Source: Streptomyces sp. KL109B | GTDB taxonomy: Bacteria; Actinomycetota; Actinomycetes; Streptomycetales; Streptomycetaceae | Assembly (NCBI RefSeq): GCF_030766935.1 | Contig: NZ_JASERL010000006.1 | Location: 1 to 64,000, forward strand | Length of the DNA stretch: 64,000 bases | Direction: 5' to 3' | In this document: positions 1-7,488 of the stretch, one piece after another | How the letters are laid out: every line of letters starts with the position of its first letter | How positions within the stretch are numbered: position 1 is the stretch's first letter | Made by a program: the position numbers and the translations under genes | Notes under the pieces: model-generated | Databases searched by the model: none | What the model saw: only the letters and a program-made list of their open reading frames with translations | What the model was told of the DNA's origin: nothing

Positions 1-1
1 T

Positions 2-748
2 GTCACCTACGCCGACCTCGCCTCGTACTCGGGCGGAGGCAAGGACGAGGATCCGGTGATCCTGGACTGGCTGGCCGTCCTACGGGCCCTGCGGGATGCC
101 TGCATGGATCCGCGCCAACCTGATCCGATGCTCCCGAAGGATTTCGCCGAGTTCAACCAGGTGCTCAACCTCGCCGCCCGGGGCGGGCGTCGGTGGGCCG
201 AGCGGATGCCGTCGTCCGAGGTGGACTCTGGTGACTCCTTCCACATGGATGCCGACCGCCACGCGGAGGCCCGCATGGGCGAGATCTTCCAGACTTTCCT
301 GCGCACTCTCCGCTCCCGGGCGCGGACTCGCCGTCGCTCTCGCCTCCTCGCGATCGACCACGCAGAAGGAATCATCGAGAACGACTTCCAGGCGGTGTTG
401 TCACCACTGCTGCTGCGCTCCGTACAGGAGAACGACGACGAGTTTCCGCTACGGGTCTTGATGGTGACGCCGCAGAACTGGCCGGGGTTCAGGCATCTGA
501 AGATGCTCATGGACAGCGCCCCGGTGGTCCTGACCGACTTGCCGGGGCACGAGTACAGGAGGCTCCGCCGGGAGTTCTGGGCGCGCCAGGTCCATGCCGG
601 TCGGGTGCCCGCGGACGTGACGTTCAGCAGCTTCGAGGAAGTGCTCGACGCCATGTATCGAGGCGGTTCTGATTTCTTCACCGTCGGGGTGTACCAGCGG
701 GTGCTGGACCTGTTGCTCCGCATGGACGGCACCACGCGATCGCCCTAG
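2..748 (+). CDS. C-terminal part of possible inactive-STAND conflict-system protein
   Basis: The frame is open from the left edge, so only the last 248 codons are seen and the true start lies outside. The region begins with VTYADLASYS and contains LLAIDHAEGI, which resembles a Walker B strand (hydrophobic run ending in D), but no Walker A loop is in view. I think it resembles the ATPase-like C-terminal half of actinobacterial proteins that sit behind peptidase or effector domains in NTP-dependent conflict systems, but this is recollection of style, not a search. It contains charged helices (RSRARTRRRSR) and no membrane segment. It stops just before a converging nuoN remnant. A plain hypothetical protein is the alternative. 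Confidence 0.55.
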   Translation, partial: VTYADLASYSGGGKDEDPVILDWLAVLRALRDACMDPRQPDPMLPKDFAEFNQVLNLAARGGRRWAERMPSSEVDSGDSFHMDADRHAEARMGEIFQTFLRTLRSRARTRRRSRLLAIDHAEGIIENDFQAVLSPLLLRSVQENDDEFPLRVLMVTPQNWPGFRHLKMLMDSAPVVLTDLPGHEYRRLRREFWARQVHAGRVPADVTFSSFEEVLDAMYRGGSDFFTVGVYQRVLDLLLRMDGTTRSP

Positions 749-758
749 CCTCGCTCCC

Positions 759-1124
759 TCAGCGGGCCAACGCCCCGTCGAGGACACCAAGAACCGGCCC
801 TCCCGCCACCCCCAGGACCACCGAAAGCGCCGCCGCCCCGTACGCCGTGCCCGCCGCCGTACGGGTCAGGCGCGGCGGCCGAGCCCCGGTCGTACGGGGT
901 GTGGTGACCGTCGGGGCGATCCAGCGCAGGTAGTAGAAGAGGGAGGCGACCGTGTTCACGGCGGCGACGGCGGCGAGCCACGCGTAACCGCCGTCGAACG
1001 CGGCGCTGAACACCTCCAGTTTGCCGAGGAAGACGGCGGTCGGCGGGGTGCCGACGAGGCCGAGGAGGCAGACGATGAGCGCGGCGGCGAGGACGGGTTC
1101 GGTGCGGGCGAGGCCGCGGTAGTC
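759..1124 (-). pseudogene. nuoN remnant (C-terminal end of NADH-quinone oxidoreductase subunit N)
   Basis: About 120 codons match the end of NuoN, an antiporter-like membrane subunit of complex I: HDYRGLAR, then a TM helix VLAAALIVCLLGLVGTPPTA, FLGKLEVFSAAF, a TM around AVNTVASLFYYLRW and a last TM near the end. A full NuoN has about 500 residues and 14 TMs, so over three quarters is missing. The frame continues upstream to 1211 through low-complexity sequence (9-bp repeat CGCGCCCCG, 1141-1167) and overlaps the end of the aldo/keto reductase gene. The extra N-terminal residues are therefore junction sequence, not NuoN. No other nuo gene is nearby. A non-functional relic is the most likely reading. 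Confidence 0.8.
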
Positions 1125-1140
1125 GTGCCGGACGGGTTCG

Positions 1141-1167
1141 CGCGCCCCGCGTGCCCCGCGCGCCCCG
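1141..1167. repeat. 9-bp tandem repeat at the nuoN truncation point
   Basis: Three copies of CGCGCCCCG with one change. They lie exactly between the stop of the aldo/keto reductase gene and the point where NuoN similarity begins, so the repeat marks the deletion or recombination junction. Confidence 0.75.
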
Positions 1168-1185
1168 CGCGGTGCGGCGCAGGTG

Positions 1186-2127
1186 TCAGCCCAGGCGTCC
1201 GCCGAGGCCACCGTCCGGGGCGATCTTGTTGATGTGGGCGAGGTCGGCGGCGGTGAGGGTGAGGTCGGCGGCGGTGGTGTTCTCGGTGACGCGGCCGGCG
1301 TCGCGGGAGCCGGGGATGGGGACGATGTAGTCCTTCCTGGCCAGCAGCCACGCGAGCGCCAGCTGGGCGAGGGTGGCGCCCTTGCTCCTCGCGAACTCGG
1401 TCAGCTCGCCGACGATGGCGAGATTCGTTTCGAAGTTCTCGGGCCGCCACCAGGCCATGTCCCGGCGCCAGTCGTCGGCGGCGAAGTGCTCGCGGGACTT
1501 GACCGCGCCGCTGAGGAAACCGCGGGCCAGCGGAGAGTAGGCGACGAACCCGATGCCGAGTTCCTCCAGGGCGGGGAACAAGGGATCGACGTCGTGCGGA
1601 GCGAAGATCGAGTACTCGTCCTGCAGCGCCGAGACCGGGTGGACCGCGTGGGCCCTGCGGATGGCGTCCTCGCCGGTGTTGGACAACCCCAGGTACTTGA
1701 CCTTGCCGGCGTCGACGAACTCCTTCATGGTGCCGATGACGTCCTCGATCGGCACGTTCGGGTCGGGCGCGTGCTGGTAGAGCAGATCGATCGATTCGAC
1801 GTTCAGGTGGCGCAGGCTGTTGTCGACGACCTCGCGGATGTGGTCGGGCCGTGAGTCCTGGCCCTGGGTGGGGGTGAGGCCGAACTTGGTGGCGATCGTC
1901 ACCTCGTCGCGGATGGGGGCGAGCGCCTTGCCGAGCAGTTCCTCGCCCTCGCCCCAGCCGTAGAGCTCCGCGGTGTCGAAGTGGGTCACGCCGAGTTCGT
2001 GCGCGTGCCGGATCGCGGCGACGGACCGGGTGTCGTCGGAGGGGCCGTAGCCGATGGCGGTGCCCATCGCGCCGTAGCCGATCTCCGAGACGGTCAGACC
2101 CTGGCTTCCCAGGTGCCGCTGCTTCAT
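1186..2127 (-). CDS. Aldo/keto reductase
   Basis: A 313-residue NAD(P)H-dependent oxidoreductase of the AKR superfamily, (alpha/beta)8 barrel, cytosolic. The catalytic tetrad is visible: D51 and Y56 in FDTAELYGWGEG, K81 in IATKFG, and H119 in LLYQHAPD. The cofactor end shows YSPLARGFLSG and PIPGSRDAGRVTEN. Length and motifs fit the AKR11/YghZ-like bacterial group that reduces aldehydes and ketones; the substrate is unknown. The ATG at 2127 is chosen because the long in-frame extension upstream is low-complexity and antisense to other features, and a purine-rich AAAGGGGG lies just upstream. It is downstream of, and in the same direction as, a TetR gene and an SRPBCC gene, with which it may be co-regulated. 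Confidence 0.88.
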   Translation of the reverse strand: MKQRHLGSQGLTVSEIGYGAMGTAIGYGPSDDTRSVAAIRHAHELGVTHFDTAELYGWGEGEELLGKALAPIRDEVTIATKFGLTPTQGQDSRPDHIREVVDNSLRHLNVESIDLLYQHAPDPNVPIEDVIGTMKEFVDAGKVKYLGLSNTGEDAIRRAHAVHPVSALQDEYSIFAPHDVDPLFPALEELGIGFVAYSPLARGFLSGAVKSREHFAADDWRRDMAWWRPENFETNLAIVGELTEFARSKGATLAQLALAWLLARKDYIVPIPGSRDAGRVTENTTAADLTLTAADLAHINKIAPDGGLGGRLG

Positions 2128-2231
2128 GGAGGCCCCCTTTGCGCAGCCGAGCTGTTTGGTCTCAACGTACGCCCGCCCGGGGGAGTTGGACGCGGGCCGT
2201 GCGCGGCTCAGCGTGCGGATCAGTGCCCGGC

Positions 2232-2786
2232 TCAGTGCGCGGTGTCGTTTTCGCGTTCGGGTTCCTGTCCGCGTTCGAGCTCGCGCTTGAGGTTGCGCAG
2301 CGTCACCTCGATATTGCGCTTCTGGAACGTGGCGAAGGTCTTCCCCGACGTGGCGACACGGTCGAAGGCGTTCGCCACGAACGTCGGCCAGGCGCGCCGG
2401 TCGTCGGTCCAGGTCTCCGTCACGCGCGTGCCGCCTCCGGCCCGCTCGAACCGGTACTCCCAGGTGGCGATGGGGCCGCGCAGCAACGGCCGGTTGAGGC
2501 CGATCGCATGGACGCGGAACGCGAACCGCCGCCCCGGCTCGGCCGCCGTGACCGTGCACCGGGTGGACCACCGGAACCCACCGCGCTTGTTGCGGCCGAC
2601 GAACGTGGTGCCGAGACCGGCGGGCCCGGCGGGTGACCCGCCCGACGTGCCGAGGTTCTCCGGGCTCCAACGCCCCATGTCGGCGGGGCGGCTGACGGCC
2701 TCGTACGCGGTGTCCGCCGATACGTCGATGGTGATGCTGTCGCTCACGGTGAAGACGCGGGCCACGGGATTCCTCCAACTGACCAT
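2232..2786 (-). CDS. SRPBCC-fold (polyketide cyclase/START-like) protein
   Basis: A 184-residue protein with the SRPBCC signature: SITIDVSADTAYEAVSRPADMGRWSPEN at the start, a central beta-sheet region with RFAFRVHAIG and TWEYRFE, and a C-terminal helix. This fold forms a deep hydrophobic pocket; family members bind or cyclise small ligands. No catalytic residue set can be assigned. The ATG at 2786 was preferred: the longer frame would run into the tetR gene, whose stop is only 28 bp upstream, so translation is probably coupled to tetR. A GTG at 2747 is an alternative start. The C-terminal RELERGQEPEREN stretch is charged and probably unstructured. Confidence 0.75.
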   Translation of the reverse strand: MVSWRNPVARVFTVSDSITIDVSADTAYEAVSRPADMGRWSPENLGTSGGSPAGPAGLGTTFVGRNKRGGFRWSTRCTVTAAEPGRRFAFRVHAIGLNRPLLRGPIATWEYRFERAGGGTRVTETWTDDRRAWPTFVANAFDRVATSGKTFATFQKRNIEVTLRNLKRELERGQEPERENDTAH

Positions 2787-2814
2787 TGCTGGCTGGCGAC
2801 TTATGACGTACGGA

Positions 2815-3417
2815 TCATGACGCGCGCCCTCGGATTCCGTCCAGGACGTACATGGTGCGGCGCTCGTAATCGTCCCGGGCGGGCCGCTCGCCGTGCTTGA
2901 GGGCAAGGGCGTTGTCGACGACGAGCGCGTGGAGGTCGTCCGCCGTGAACTCCGGCCGCAGCGCGCCGCGGGTCCGCGCCGCCGCGACGAACTCCTCGTT
3001 GGCCTCGCCTCCGACCCGGCAGATCTCCATGAGCTGCCGCGAGTGCGGATACGTCTGCAACAGGACGTCGTTGAAGGCGGGCTGGCGGTACTGGAGGTCG
3101 CGGATCGCGGTGAGGTAGTACGTGATCCGCTCGCCGGCGTCGTCGATGGTCCGCGTGTGGTCGATGACAGCGAACAGCTCCCTCGCCACGACCTCCTCGA
3201 TGACGGCCTCGATGAGGCCGACGCGCCCGCCGAACCGGTTGAAGATCGTGGCCTTGCTGACCCCCGCCGCCTTGGCGACCTCCTCCAGCGGCACCGTCAG
3301 GCCCTGCCCCTGGAACGCGCCGATCGCGGCGGAGCGGATCTGTTCGGAATTGCGCCGGGCGTCGGCCCGCAGCCGGGTCCTCGAAGGCGCCGCACCGCCC
3401 ATGCCTCTCACCGTCAC
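2815..3417 (-). CDS. TetR-family transcriptional regulator
   Basis: A 200-residue one-component regulator. Residues about 15-65 form the HTH (NSEQIRSAAIGAFQGQGL, VPLEEVAKAAGVSKATIFNRFGG), with the recognition helix around VSKATIFNRF. The C-terminal part is a helical ligand domain with no recognised ligand. It is divergent from an NmrA-like oxidoreductase, and the shared intergenic region has two 15-bp TGAC-N7-GTCA palindromes, the expected operators for this repressor. It is followed closely on the same strand by the SRPBCC gene. GTG at 3417 is used; GTG 3411 or ATG 3402 are also possible. Confidence 0.88.
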   Translation of the reverse strand: MTVRGMGGAAPSRTRLRADARRNSEQIRSAAIGAFQGQGLTVPLEEVAKAAGVSKATIFNRFGGRVGLIEAVIEEVVARELFAVIDHTRTIDDAGERITYYLTAIRDLQYRQPAFNDVLLQTYPHSRQLMEICRVGGEANEEFVAAARTRGALRPEFTADDLHALVVDNALALKHGERPARDDYERRTMYVLDGIRGRAS

Positions 3418-3436
3418 TCTCTGTCGTCCACGTAAT

Positions 3437-3465
3437 TTGACTCGCTGGGTCAGTTTACCTACGGT
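3437..3465 (+). promoter_or_regulatory. Promoter with embedded TGAC-N7-GTCA palindrome
   Basis: TTGACT (3437-3442) and TACGGT (3460-3465) are 17 bp apart and read toward the NmrA-like gene. A 15-bp palindrome, TGAC-N7-GTCA (3438-3452), overlaps the -35 element, so a bound repressor would block the promoter. Confidence 0.5.
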
Positions 3466-3483
3466 CGTCGACCGATGAGAAAC

Positions 3484-3498
3484 TGACCTGCATGGTCA
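3484..3498. promoter_or_regulatory. Second TetR-type operator palindrome
   Basis: TGACC-TGCAT-GGTCA is a perfect 5-bp-arm palindrome. It has the same TGAC/GTCA half-site spacing as the site at 3438-3452, 46 bp away centre to centre, in the tetR/NmrA divergent region. Confidence 0.55.
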
Positions 3499-3524
3499 AT
3501 TTACGGCTAGGTGCGCGGAACGCG

Positions 3525-3573
3525 CTCAGTAAGCACTCAGTAAGCACTCAGTAAGTACTCAGTAAGCGTTCAG
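3525..3573. repeat. 11-bp tandem repeat in the NmrA-like gene leader
   Basis: Four copies of an 11-bp unit (CTCAGTAAGCA and variants) followed by a partial copy, ending about 14 bp before the start codon. The period matches one helical turn, so it could place protein sites on one DNA face. It may equally be a neutral array like the others in this window. Confidence 0.8.
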
Positions 3574-3586
3574 AAAGGTCGAGAAC

Positions 3587-4441
3587 ATGATCGTTGTCAC
3601 TGGCGCCACCGGTGCTCTCGGCGGCGCCACCGTCGAGCACCTCCTCAAGCGCATGCCCGCCGACCGGATCTGCGTCAGCGTCCGCGACACCGTCAAGGCA
3701 CGGCACTTCGCCGACCGAGGTGTGCGCGTACGGCAGGGCTCCTACGAGGATCCGGCCGCGCTGCGCGACTCCTTCGCCGGAGCCGAGCAGGTGCTCCTGG
3801 TGTCCGGAAACGACCCGGCGGCCGACATGGTCGGCCTGCACCGCAATGCCATCGAGGCCGCCGTGGCGGCCGGTGCCCGGCGGATCCTCTACACGAGCCA
3901 GCAGGGCGCCGTCCCCGGCAACCCGTACCGGCCGTCGGACATCCACATCGCCACCGAGGCGATGCTCGACGCGTCCGGAGTGGCCTGGACCGCCCTGCGC
4001 AACGCCGCCTACGGGCCGCTCGACATGGTTCTCGGCCCGTGGCGGCGGACCGGCGAGGTCGCCCAGCCGGCAGACGGCCCCGTCCCGTACACCGACCGCG
4101 CCGACGTGGCCGAGGGCACCGCTGCGATCCTCGCCGCCGACCGCCCCTTCGACGGCCCCGTCACCCTGACCGCGCCGACCGCCGTCACCCTCGACGACCT
4201 CACCAAGATCGCCTCCGACCTCACCGGTCGCGCCGTCCGACGCGTCGTCCTGGACGACGAACAGTGGGTGGCCGACCAGATCGCGACCGGAGTCCCGGAG
4301 CAGGCGGCCCGTCTCATGCTCGGCTGGTACGAGGCGGCCCGTGCGGGCTACTTCGCCGAGGCAGACCCCCTGCTGACCCGACTCCTCGGCCGCGAGCCCC
4401 GCACCGTCGCCGACCGGCTCGCGGCCGACATCAGCGGCTGA
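3587..4441 (+). CDS. NmrA-like/atypical SDR NAD(P)-binding oxidoreductase
   Basis: A 284-residue Rossmann protein. The N-terminus MIVVTGATGALGGATVEHLL holds the GATGxxG dinucleotide loop. Next come VSVRDTVKARHFADRGVRVRQGSYED and VLLVSGND, the usual order in NmrA/QOR2-type atypical SDRs, which use NADPH to reduce quinones or act as redox sensors. A classical YxxxK pair is not evident, as expected for this subfamily. It is divergent from tetR with two palindromes between them, so it is probably the main TetR target. A leader with 11-bp repeats precedes the ATG; AGAAAGG is the likely ribosome site. Substrate unknown. Confidence 0.82.
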   Translation: MIVVTGATGALGGATVEHLLKRMPADRICVSVRDTVKARHFADRGVRVRQGSYEDPAALRDSFAGAEQVLLVSGNDPAADMVGLHRNAIEAAVAAGARRILYTSQQGAVPGNPYRPSDIHIATEAMLDASGVAWTALRNAAYGPLDMVLGPWRRTGEVAQPADGPVPYTDRADVAEGTAAILAADRPFDGPVTLTAPTAVTLDDLTKIASDLTGRAVRRVVLDDEQWVADQIATGVPEQAARLMLGWYEAARAGYFAEADPLLTRLLGREPRTVADRLAADISG

Positions 4442-4507
4442 GGCCGAGCGCCTTCTGGCCCCCCTGGAGCCGAGCGTCTCCTGATCCGGGCGCGTACCGG
4501 ATCAGTG

Positions 4508-4536
4508 TGTAACGTCCTCGCCCTGCCACGCGTGTT
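4508..4536 (+). promoter_or_regulatory. Possible ECF-type promoter before the sigma factor
   Basis: TGTAACG (4508-4514) and CGTGTT (4531-4536) are 16 bp apart, which is compatible with autoregulated ECF promoters (AAC in the -35, CGT in the -10). It is pattern-based only. Confidence 0.35.
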
Positions 4537-4588
4537 GAAGGTGAGACGAGTCTGTCCGACCGGAGACGAGACGCCCACGGGGGGACGC

Positions 4589-5176
4589 ATGATGACGGAC
4601 GAAGGATATGGGCCAGGCGGCCGGGCGGGGCCGCAACAGCTGCAACAGCCGCAACATGGGGCCGATGGCTTCGACGCGTTCTACGCGGCCACCGCCAAGC
4701 GCCTGGTGTCCACGGTGTACGCCATGACCGGTGATCTGGCCGAGGCGGAGGACGCCGTGCAGGAGGCGTACGTCAGGGCCTGGCAGCGCTGGGACCGGCT
4801 GGTGCGCGAGGGGGATCCGCTGCCGTGGGTGCGCACCGTGGCCGCGCGGCTCGCGATCAGTACGTGGCGCAGAACGCGCGGTCGGCTGCTCGCCCACCGC
4901 AGGCACGGCCCGCAGGCGGACCTACCCGAACTCTCGGCCGACCGGGTCGCGTTGATCGAGGCGCTGCGCGAACTGACACCGCAGCAGCGGCAGGTGATCG
5001 TGCTGCACCATCTCCTCGACCTGCCGGTGGAACAGGTGGCTCGCGAGACGGGCGCCTCCAGCGGTGCCGTACGCACCCGTCTCAGCCGGGCCCGCAAGCT
5101 CCTCGGCGAGCGCCTGAGCGACATCGCACCGCCGCCCGTGAACACCGCCGCCAAGGAGGCCGCGCACCATGCCTGA
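4589..5176 (+). CDS. SigE-family ECF RNA polymerase sigma factor
   Basis: A 195-residue sigma-70 family regulator. Region 2 is FDAFYAATAKRLVSTVYAMT followed by DLAEAEDAVQEAYVRAWQRWDRL, the typical DAxDxxQEafxrAW helix. Region 4 is ALRELTPQQRQVIVLHHLLD with the HTH VEQVARETGASSGAVRTRLSRAR. Length and motifs match the actinobacterial SigE-like ECF group. A GGGGGGA run just upstream supports ATG 4589 over the longer frame. The next gene overlaps its stop by 8 bp and encodes a single-pass membrane protein, probably its anti-sigma-like partner, so the pair likely couples an envelope signal to transcription. Confidence 0.87.
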   Translation: MMTDEGYGPGGRAGPQQLQQPQHGADGFDAFYAATAKRLVSTVYAMTGDLAEAEDAVQEAYVRAWQRWDRLVREGDPLPWVRTVAARLAISTWRRTRGRLLAHRRHGPQADLPELSADRVALIEALRELTPQQRQVIVLHHLLDLPVEQVARETGASSGAVRTRLSRARKLLGERLSDIAPPPVNTAAKEAAHHA

Positions 5177-5882
5177 GGTCGACGAACTGCTCGACGACGT
5201 GACGCTGAACCTGCCCGACGCGGCGACCGTCCGCGCACGTGGCGCGCGCCGCACCAGCCGGCGGCGGATTCTGGTGGCCGGGGGAGCGGCGGCGGCGGTG
5301 CTGGCCGGGGCGTTGTGGGCGGTGCCGGCGGCCGGGCAGCGGCAGGAGGCCGGGCCTGCCGACTCGCCGGGGACGAAGGTCTCGCAGAGCGCGGCGGCGT
5401 TCCCGAAGACGACCCCGTACCGCAAGAACGGCACGATTCGGCTCGGCCCCGCCAATGACCTTCCGCGGTACGACAGGTGGCGCTGGGTCCGCGAGGACAA
5501 GGGCGCGGTGGAGGAGGACTGGCCGCTGGCGTGGGTGGGCTTCGGCCCGACCGCCTGCGGCCCGGATCTCCTGCCGAAGGAGAAGGCGTCGCCCGGCGAA
5601 CACAGGGGCGGCGGTTGGCACTACACCGGGACCGGTGGGGCGGTGGCCCGCCAGGTGTACCTGGAGTACACGACGGCCTACGACCGCATGACCGACCTCT
5701 CCGACCTGATCGACTCCCTGACCGTGTGCGGACTGACGGCGGGAGCGGCCGCGGGGTCCGAACCCAACCAGGTCTTCAAGGGCTCGGACCCCGACCGGCC
5801 GGGCCTGACGATATGGGTCGAGCACGGCTGGAAGTGGATCAGAGTGGTGCAGGAGCAGTCCAGCAGGACGTCCGGTTCCTGA
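5169..5882 (+). CDS. Single-pass membrane protein coupled to ECF sigma factor
   Basis: A 237-residue protein with a short cytoplasmic N-terminus (MPEVDELLDDVTLNLPDAAT), an arginine-rich stretch, one TM at about residues 34-53 (ILVAGGAAAAVLAGALWAVP) and an extracytoplasmic domain with two cysteines (TACGPD, LTVCGL) that could form a disulfide. The layout is that of anti-sigma or sigma-associated membrane proteins in Streptomyces, although no zinc-binding HxxxCxxC motif is present. Its start overlaps the sigma gene, so translation is coupled. Role as the sigma factor's partner is inference from context. Confidence 0.72.
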   Translation: MPEVDELLDDVTLNLPDAATVRARGARRTSRRRILVAGGAAAAVLAGALWAVPAAGQRQEAGPADSPGTKVSQSAAAFPKTTPYRKNGTIRLGPANDLPRYDRWRWVREDKGAVEEDWPLAWVGFGPTACGPDLLPKEKASPGEHRGGGWHYTGTGGAVARQVYLEYTTAYDRMTDLSDLIDSLTVCGLTAGAAAGSEPNQVFKGSDPDRPGLTIWVEHGWKWIRVVQEQSSRTSGS

Positions 5883-5925
5883 TGCCGCCGCGGTCGGGAA
5901 GGCATTCCAGAGGGCACGACGGTGA

Positions 5926-6340
5926 CCGGATCGGCGGGGCACGACACCATCGTCGTGCACGGCACGGCACGGCACGGTCGCGGTCGCGGGAACGCGGGAC
6001 AGTGGACCGGGCGGCGCGAAGATCACCATCACGGGGACCTCGGGCACGACCCAGAACTTCCAGGGGCAGCCGGGCTTCGCCTCCACGGGCCGAGTGATCG
6101 TCCAGGGCGGCGGCGAACTCACCGCCACCGGAGGCGACGCGGGCGAGCCGGAGCCCGTGGAGGGCAGGCCGCGCGCCAAGGGTGGACTGGGCGGAGTTGG
6201 CAACGCCGGTGGCGGAGTTGGCAACGCCGGCTACGTCACCGCCGGTCACGTCAAGGCGACCGGCGCGACCGTCGTTGCGCCAACGGCGGCACCGCCGACG
6301 GGCGCGCCCCGCCCGCCACGTCCAGCGTCTGCACGCTGAA
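5926..6340 (+). pseudogene. Broken glycine/threonine-rich ORF
   Basis: The frame from 5926 is open for about 138 codons but has no credible start. It reads AKITITGTSGTTQNFQGQ, TGRVIVQGGGELTATGGD and GGVGNAGYVTAG, which looks like a beta-rich, glycine-rich surface or secreted protein. A GTG at 5922 in another frame encodes a start-like MTGSAGHDTIVVHG, suggesting a frameshift near 5965-5980. A 21-bp direct repeat (6190-6210 and 6211-6231) lies inside. The protein-like composition in one frame and lack of a start indicate decay. Family not recognised. Confidence 0.45.
6190..6231. repeat. 21-bp direct repeat, two copies
   Basis: Two adjacent copies of GGCGGAGTTGGCAACGCCGG plus one variable base; in frame they encode GGVGNAG twice. 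It sits inside the broken glycine-rich ORF. Confidence 0.85.
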
Positions 6341-6366
6341 CGGCGAGAACGTGCACGGGCAACGTC

Positions 6367-7260
6367 TCAGAAGCCGCCCTGCAGTTGGGGGTCCGTGCGG
6401 GAAAGGATCATTTCGGTGCGGGGGCGGAGCATCGGGTCGAGCTGGTCCGGCTGCGGGACCACCCAGAAGCGGCCCTGTGCCACCTGCTCGAAGACGCGCC
6501 GGGCGTGTTCTTCGGGGGTGATGCCGTGTTCGTCGGCGAGGCGCTGCAACTGGCTGTTCATGGTGGCCACTTCGGGGGCCACGTTCGCGTCGGTGTCGCG
6601 CGCGGTGGTGAAGATCTCGCTCTTGACCGAGCCGGGTGTCACCACCGACACCTGGATCGGCGCCCCGCGCATCCGCATCTCCAGGTGGAGGCTCTCGGTG
6701 AGCGCGAGGTTGGCGAACTTGGTGGCGCTGTAGGGGGCCATCAGCGGGGCGGCAGCGAAGCCGCCCACCGAGGACAGGTTGAGTATCCACGCCCGGCTGC
6801 CGCGCTCCAGCATGCGCGGGACGAAGGCGTGCAGGCCGTTGACGACGCCTCCGGTGTTGATCCGCAGCATCGCCTCCCAGCGGTCCAGGGGGATCTCCCA
6901 CGAGTAGCCCATCGCCATGATCCCGGCGTTGTTGATCAGCATGTCGGTGCCGCCGAAGACCTCGTCGGCCCGGTCGGCGAGGGCGGCCACCGCCTCCGCG
7001 TCGGACACGTCGGTGCGGACTGCCTCGGCCTGCGCGCCACCGGCCCGCAGTTCCTCGGTGAGTGCCCGCAGCGGCTCCTCGGCGATGTCGGCGAGCACGA
7101 CGCGCATGCCGAGGGCGGCGGCGTGCCGGGCGAAGCCGGAGCCGATCCCGTTCGAGGCGCCGGTGATCACCACTGACTTTCCGCGGAAGACCTCCGCCGG
7201 GTCGTTCCCCGCGACCGCCTGCGCCGTGTCCGCGTTCTCCGCGTCCATCACGACCACCAC
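6367..7260 (-). CDS. Short-chain dehydrogenase/reductase (classical SDR)
   Basis: A 297-residue cytosolic NAD(P)-dependent oxidoreductase. It shows the cofactor loop TGASNGIG (residues 33-40), NNAG in MLINNAGIMAMG, the catalytic serine in LNLSSVGGF and Y/K in YSATKFANL, then VTPGSV. The C-terminal half has an extension (VFEQVAQGRFWVVPQPDQLD) typical of SDRs near actinobacterial catabolic clusters. GAGGGAG lies just upstream of the GTG start. It is divergent from the persulfide dioxygenase gene, but the palindromes between them are closer to that gene, so joint control is uncertain. Substrate unknown. Confidence 0.87.
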   Translation of the reverse strand: MVVVMDAENADTAQAVAGNDPAEVFRGKSVVITGASNGIGSGFARHAAALGMRVVLADIAEEPLRALTEELRAGGAQAEAVRTDVSDAEAVAALADRADEVFGGTDMLINNAGIMAMGYSWEIPLDRWEAMLRINTGGVVNGLHAFVPRMLERGSRAWILNLSSVGGFAAAPLMAPYSATKFANLALTESLHLEMRMRGAPIQVSVVTPGSVKSEIFTTARDTDANVAPEVATMNSQLQRLADEHGITPEEHARRVFEQVAQGRFWVVPQPDQLDPMLRPRTEMILSRTDPQLQGGF

Positions 7261-7418
7261 ACTCCCTCACGTGCTCTCCGGGGCGTCGGCGAGTGCCGGT
7301 GTCCCGAAGCCCACCCTACGCCCAGTGGCATGAATTGCCATGAGTGCGATCCGTGCCATCTGTGTCCGGCCATGCCGATCCATGCCGAACCACGGCGTCC
7401 GCGCCGAGCGCTCGGATA

Positions 7419-7432
7419 TACCCCCGGGGGTA
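7419..7432. promoter_or_regulatory. CsoR/CstR operator 1
   Basis: TACCCCCGGGGGTA, a perfect 14-bp palindrome and the classic GC-rich CsoR-family site. It is 57 bp before the start of the persulfide dioxygenase gene. Confidence 0.8.
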
Positions 7433-7453
7433 ATGGTGTTACGGTGAGGCGCA

Positions 7454-7467
7454 TACCCCGGGGGGTA
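7454..7467. promoter_or_regulatory. CsoR/CstR operator 2
   Basis: TACCCCGGGGGGTA, a near-perfect copy of operator 1 located 35 bp downstream, directly before the ribosome-binding site of the dioxygenase gene. Confidence 0.78.
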
Positions 7468-7488
7468 AACCGTACGAAGGGAGTACTC

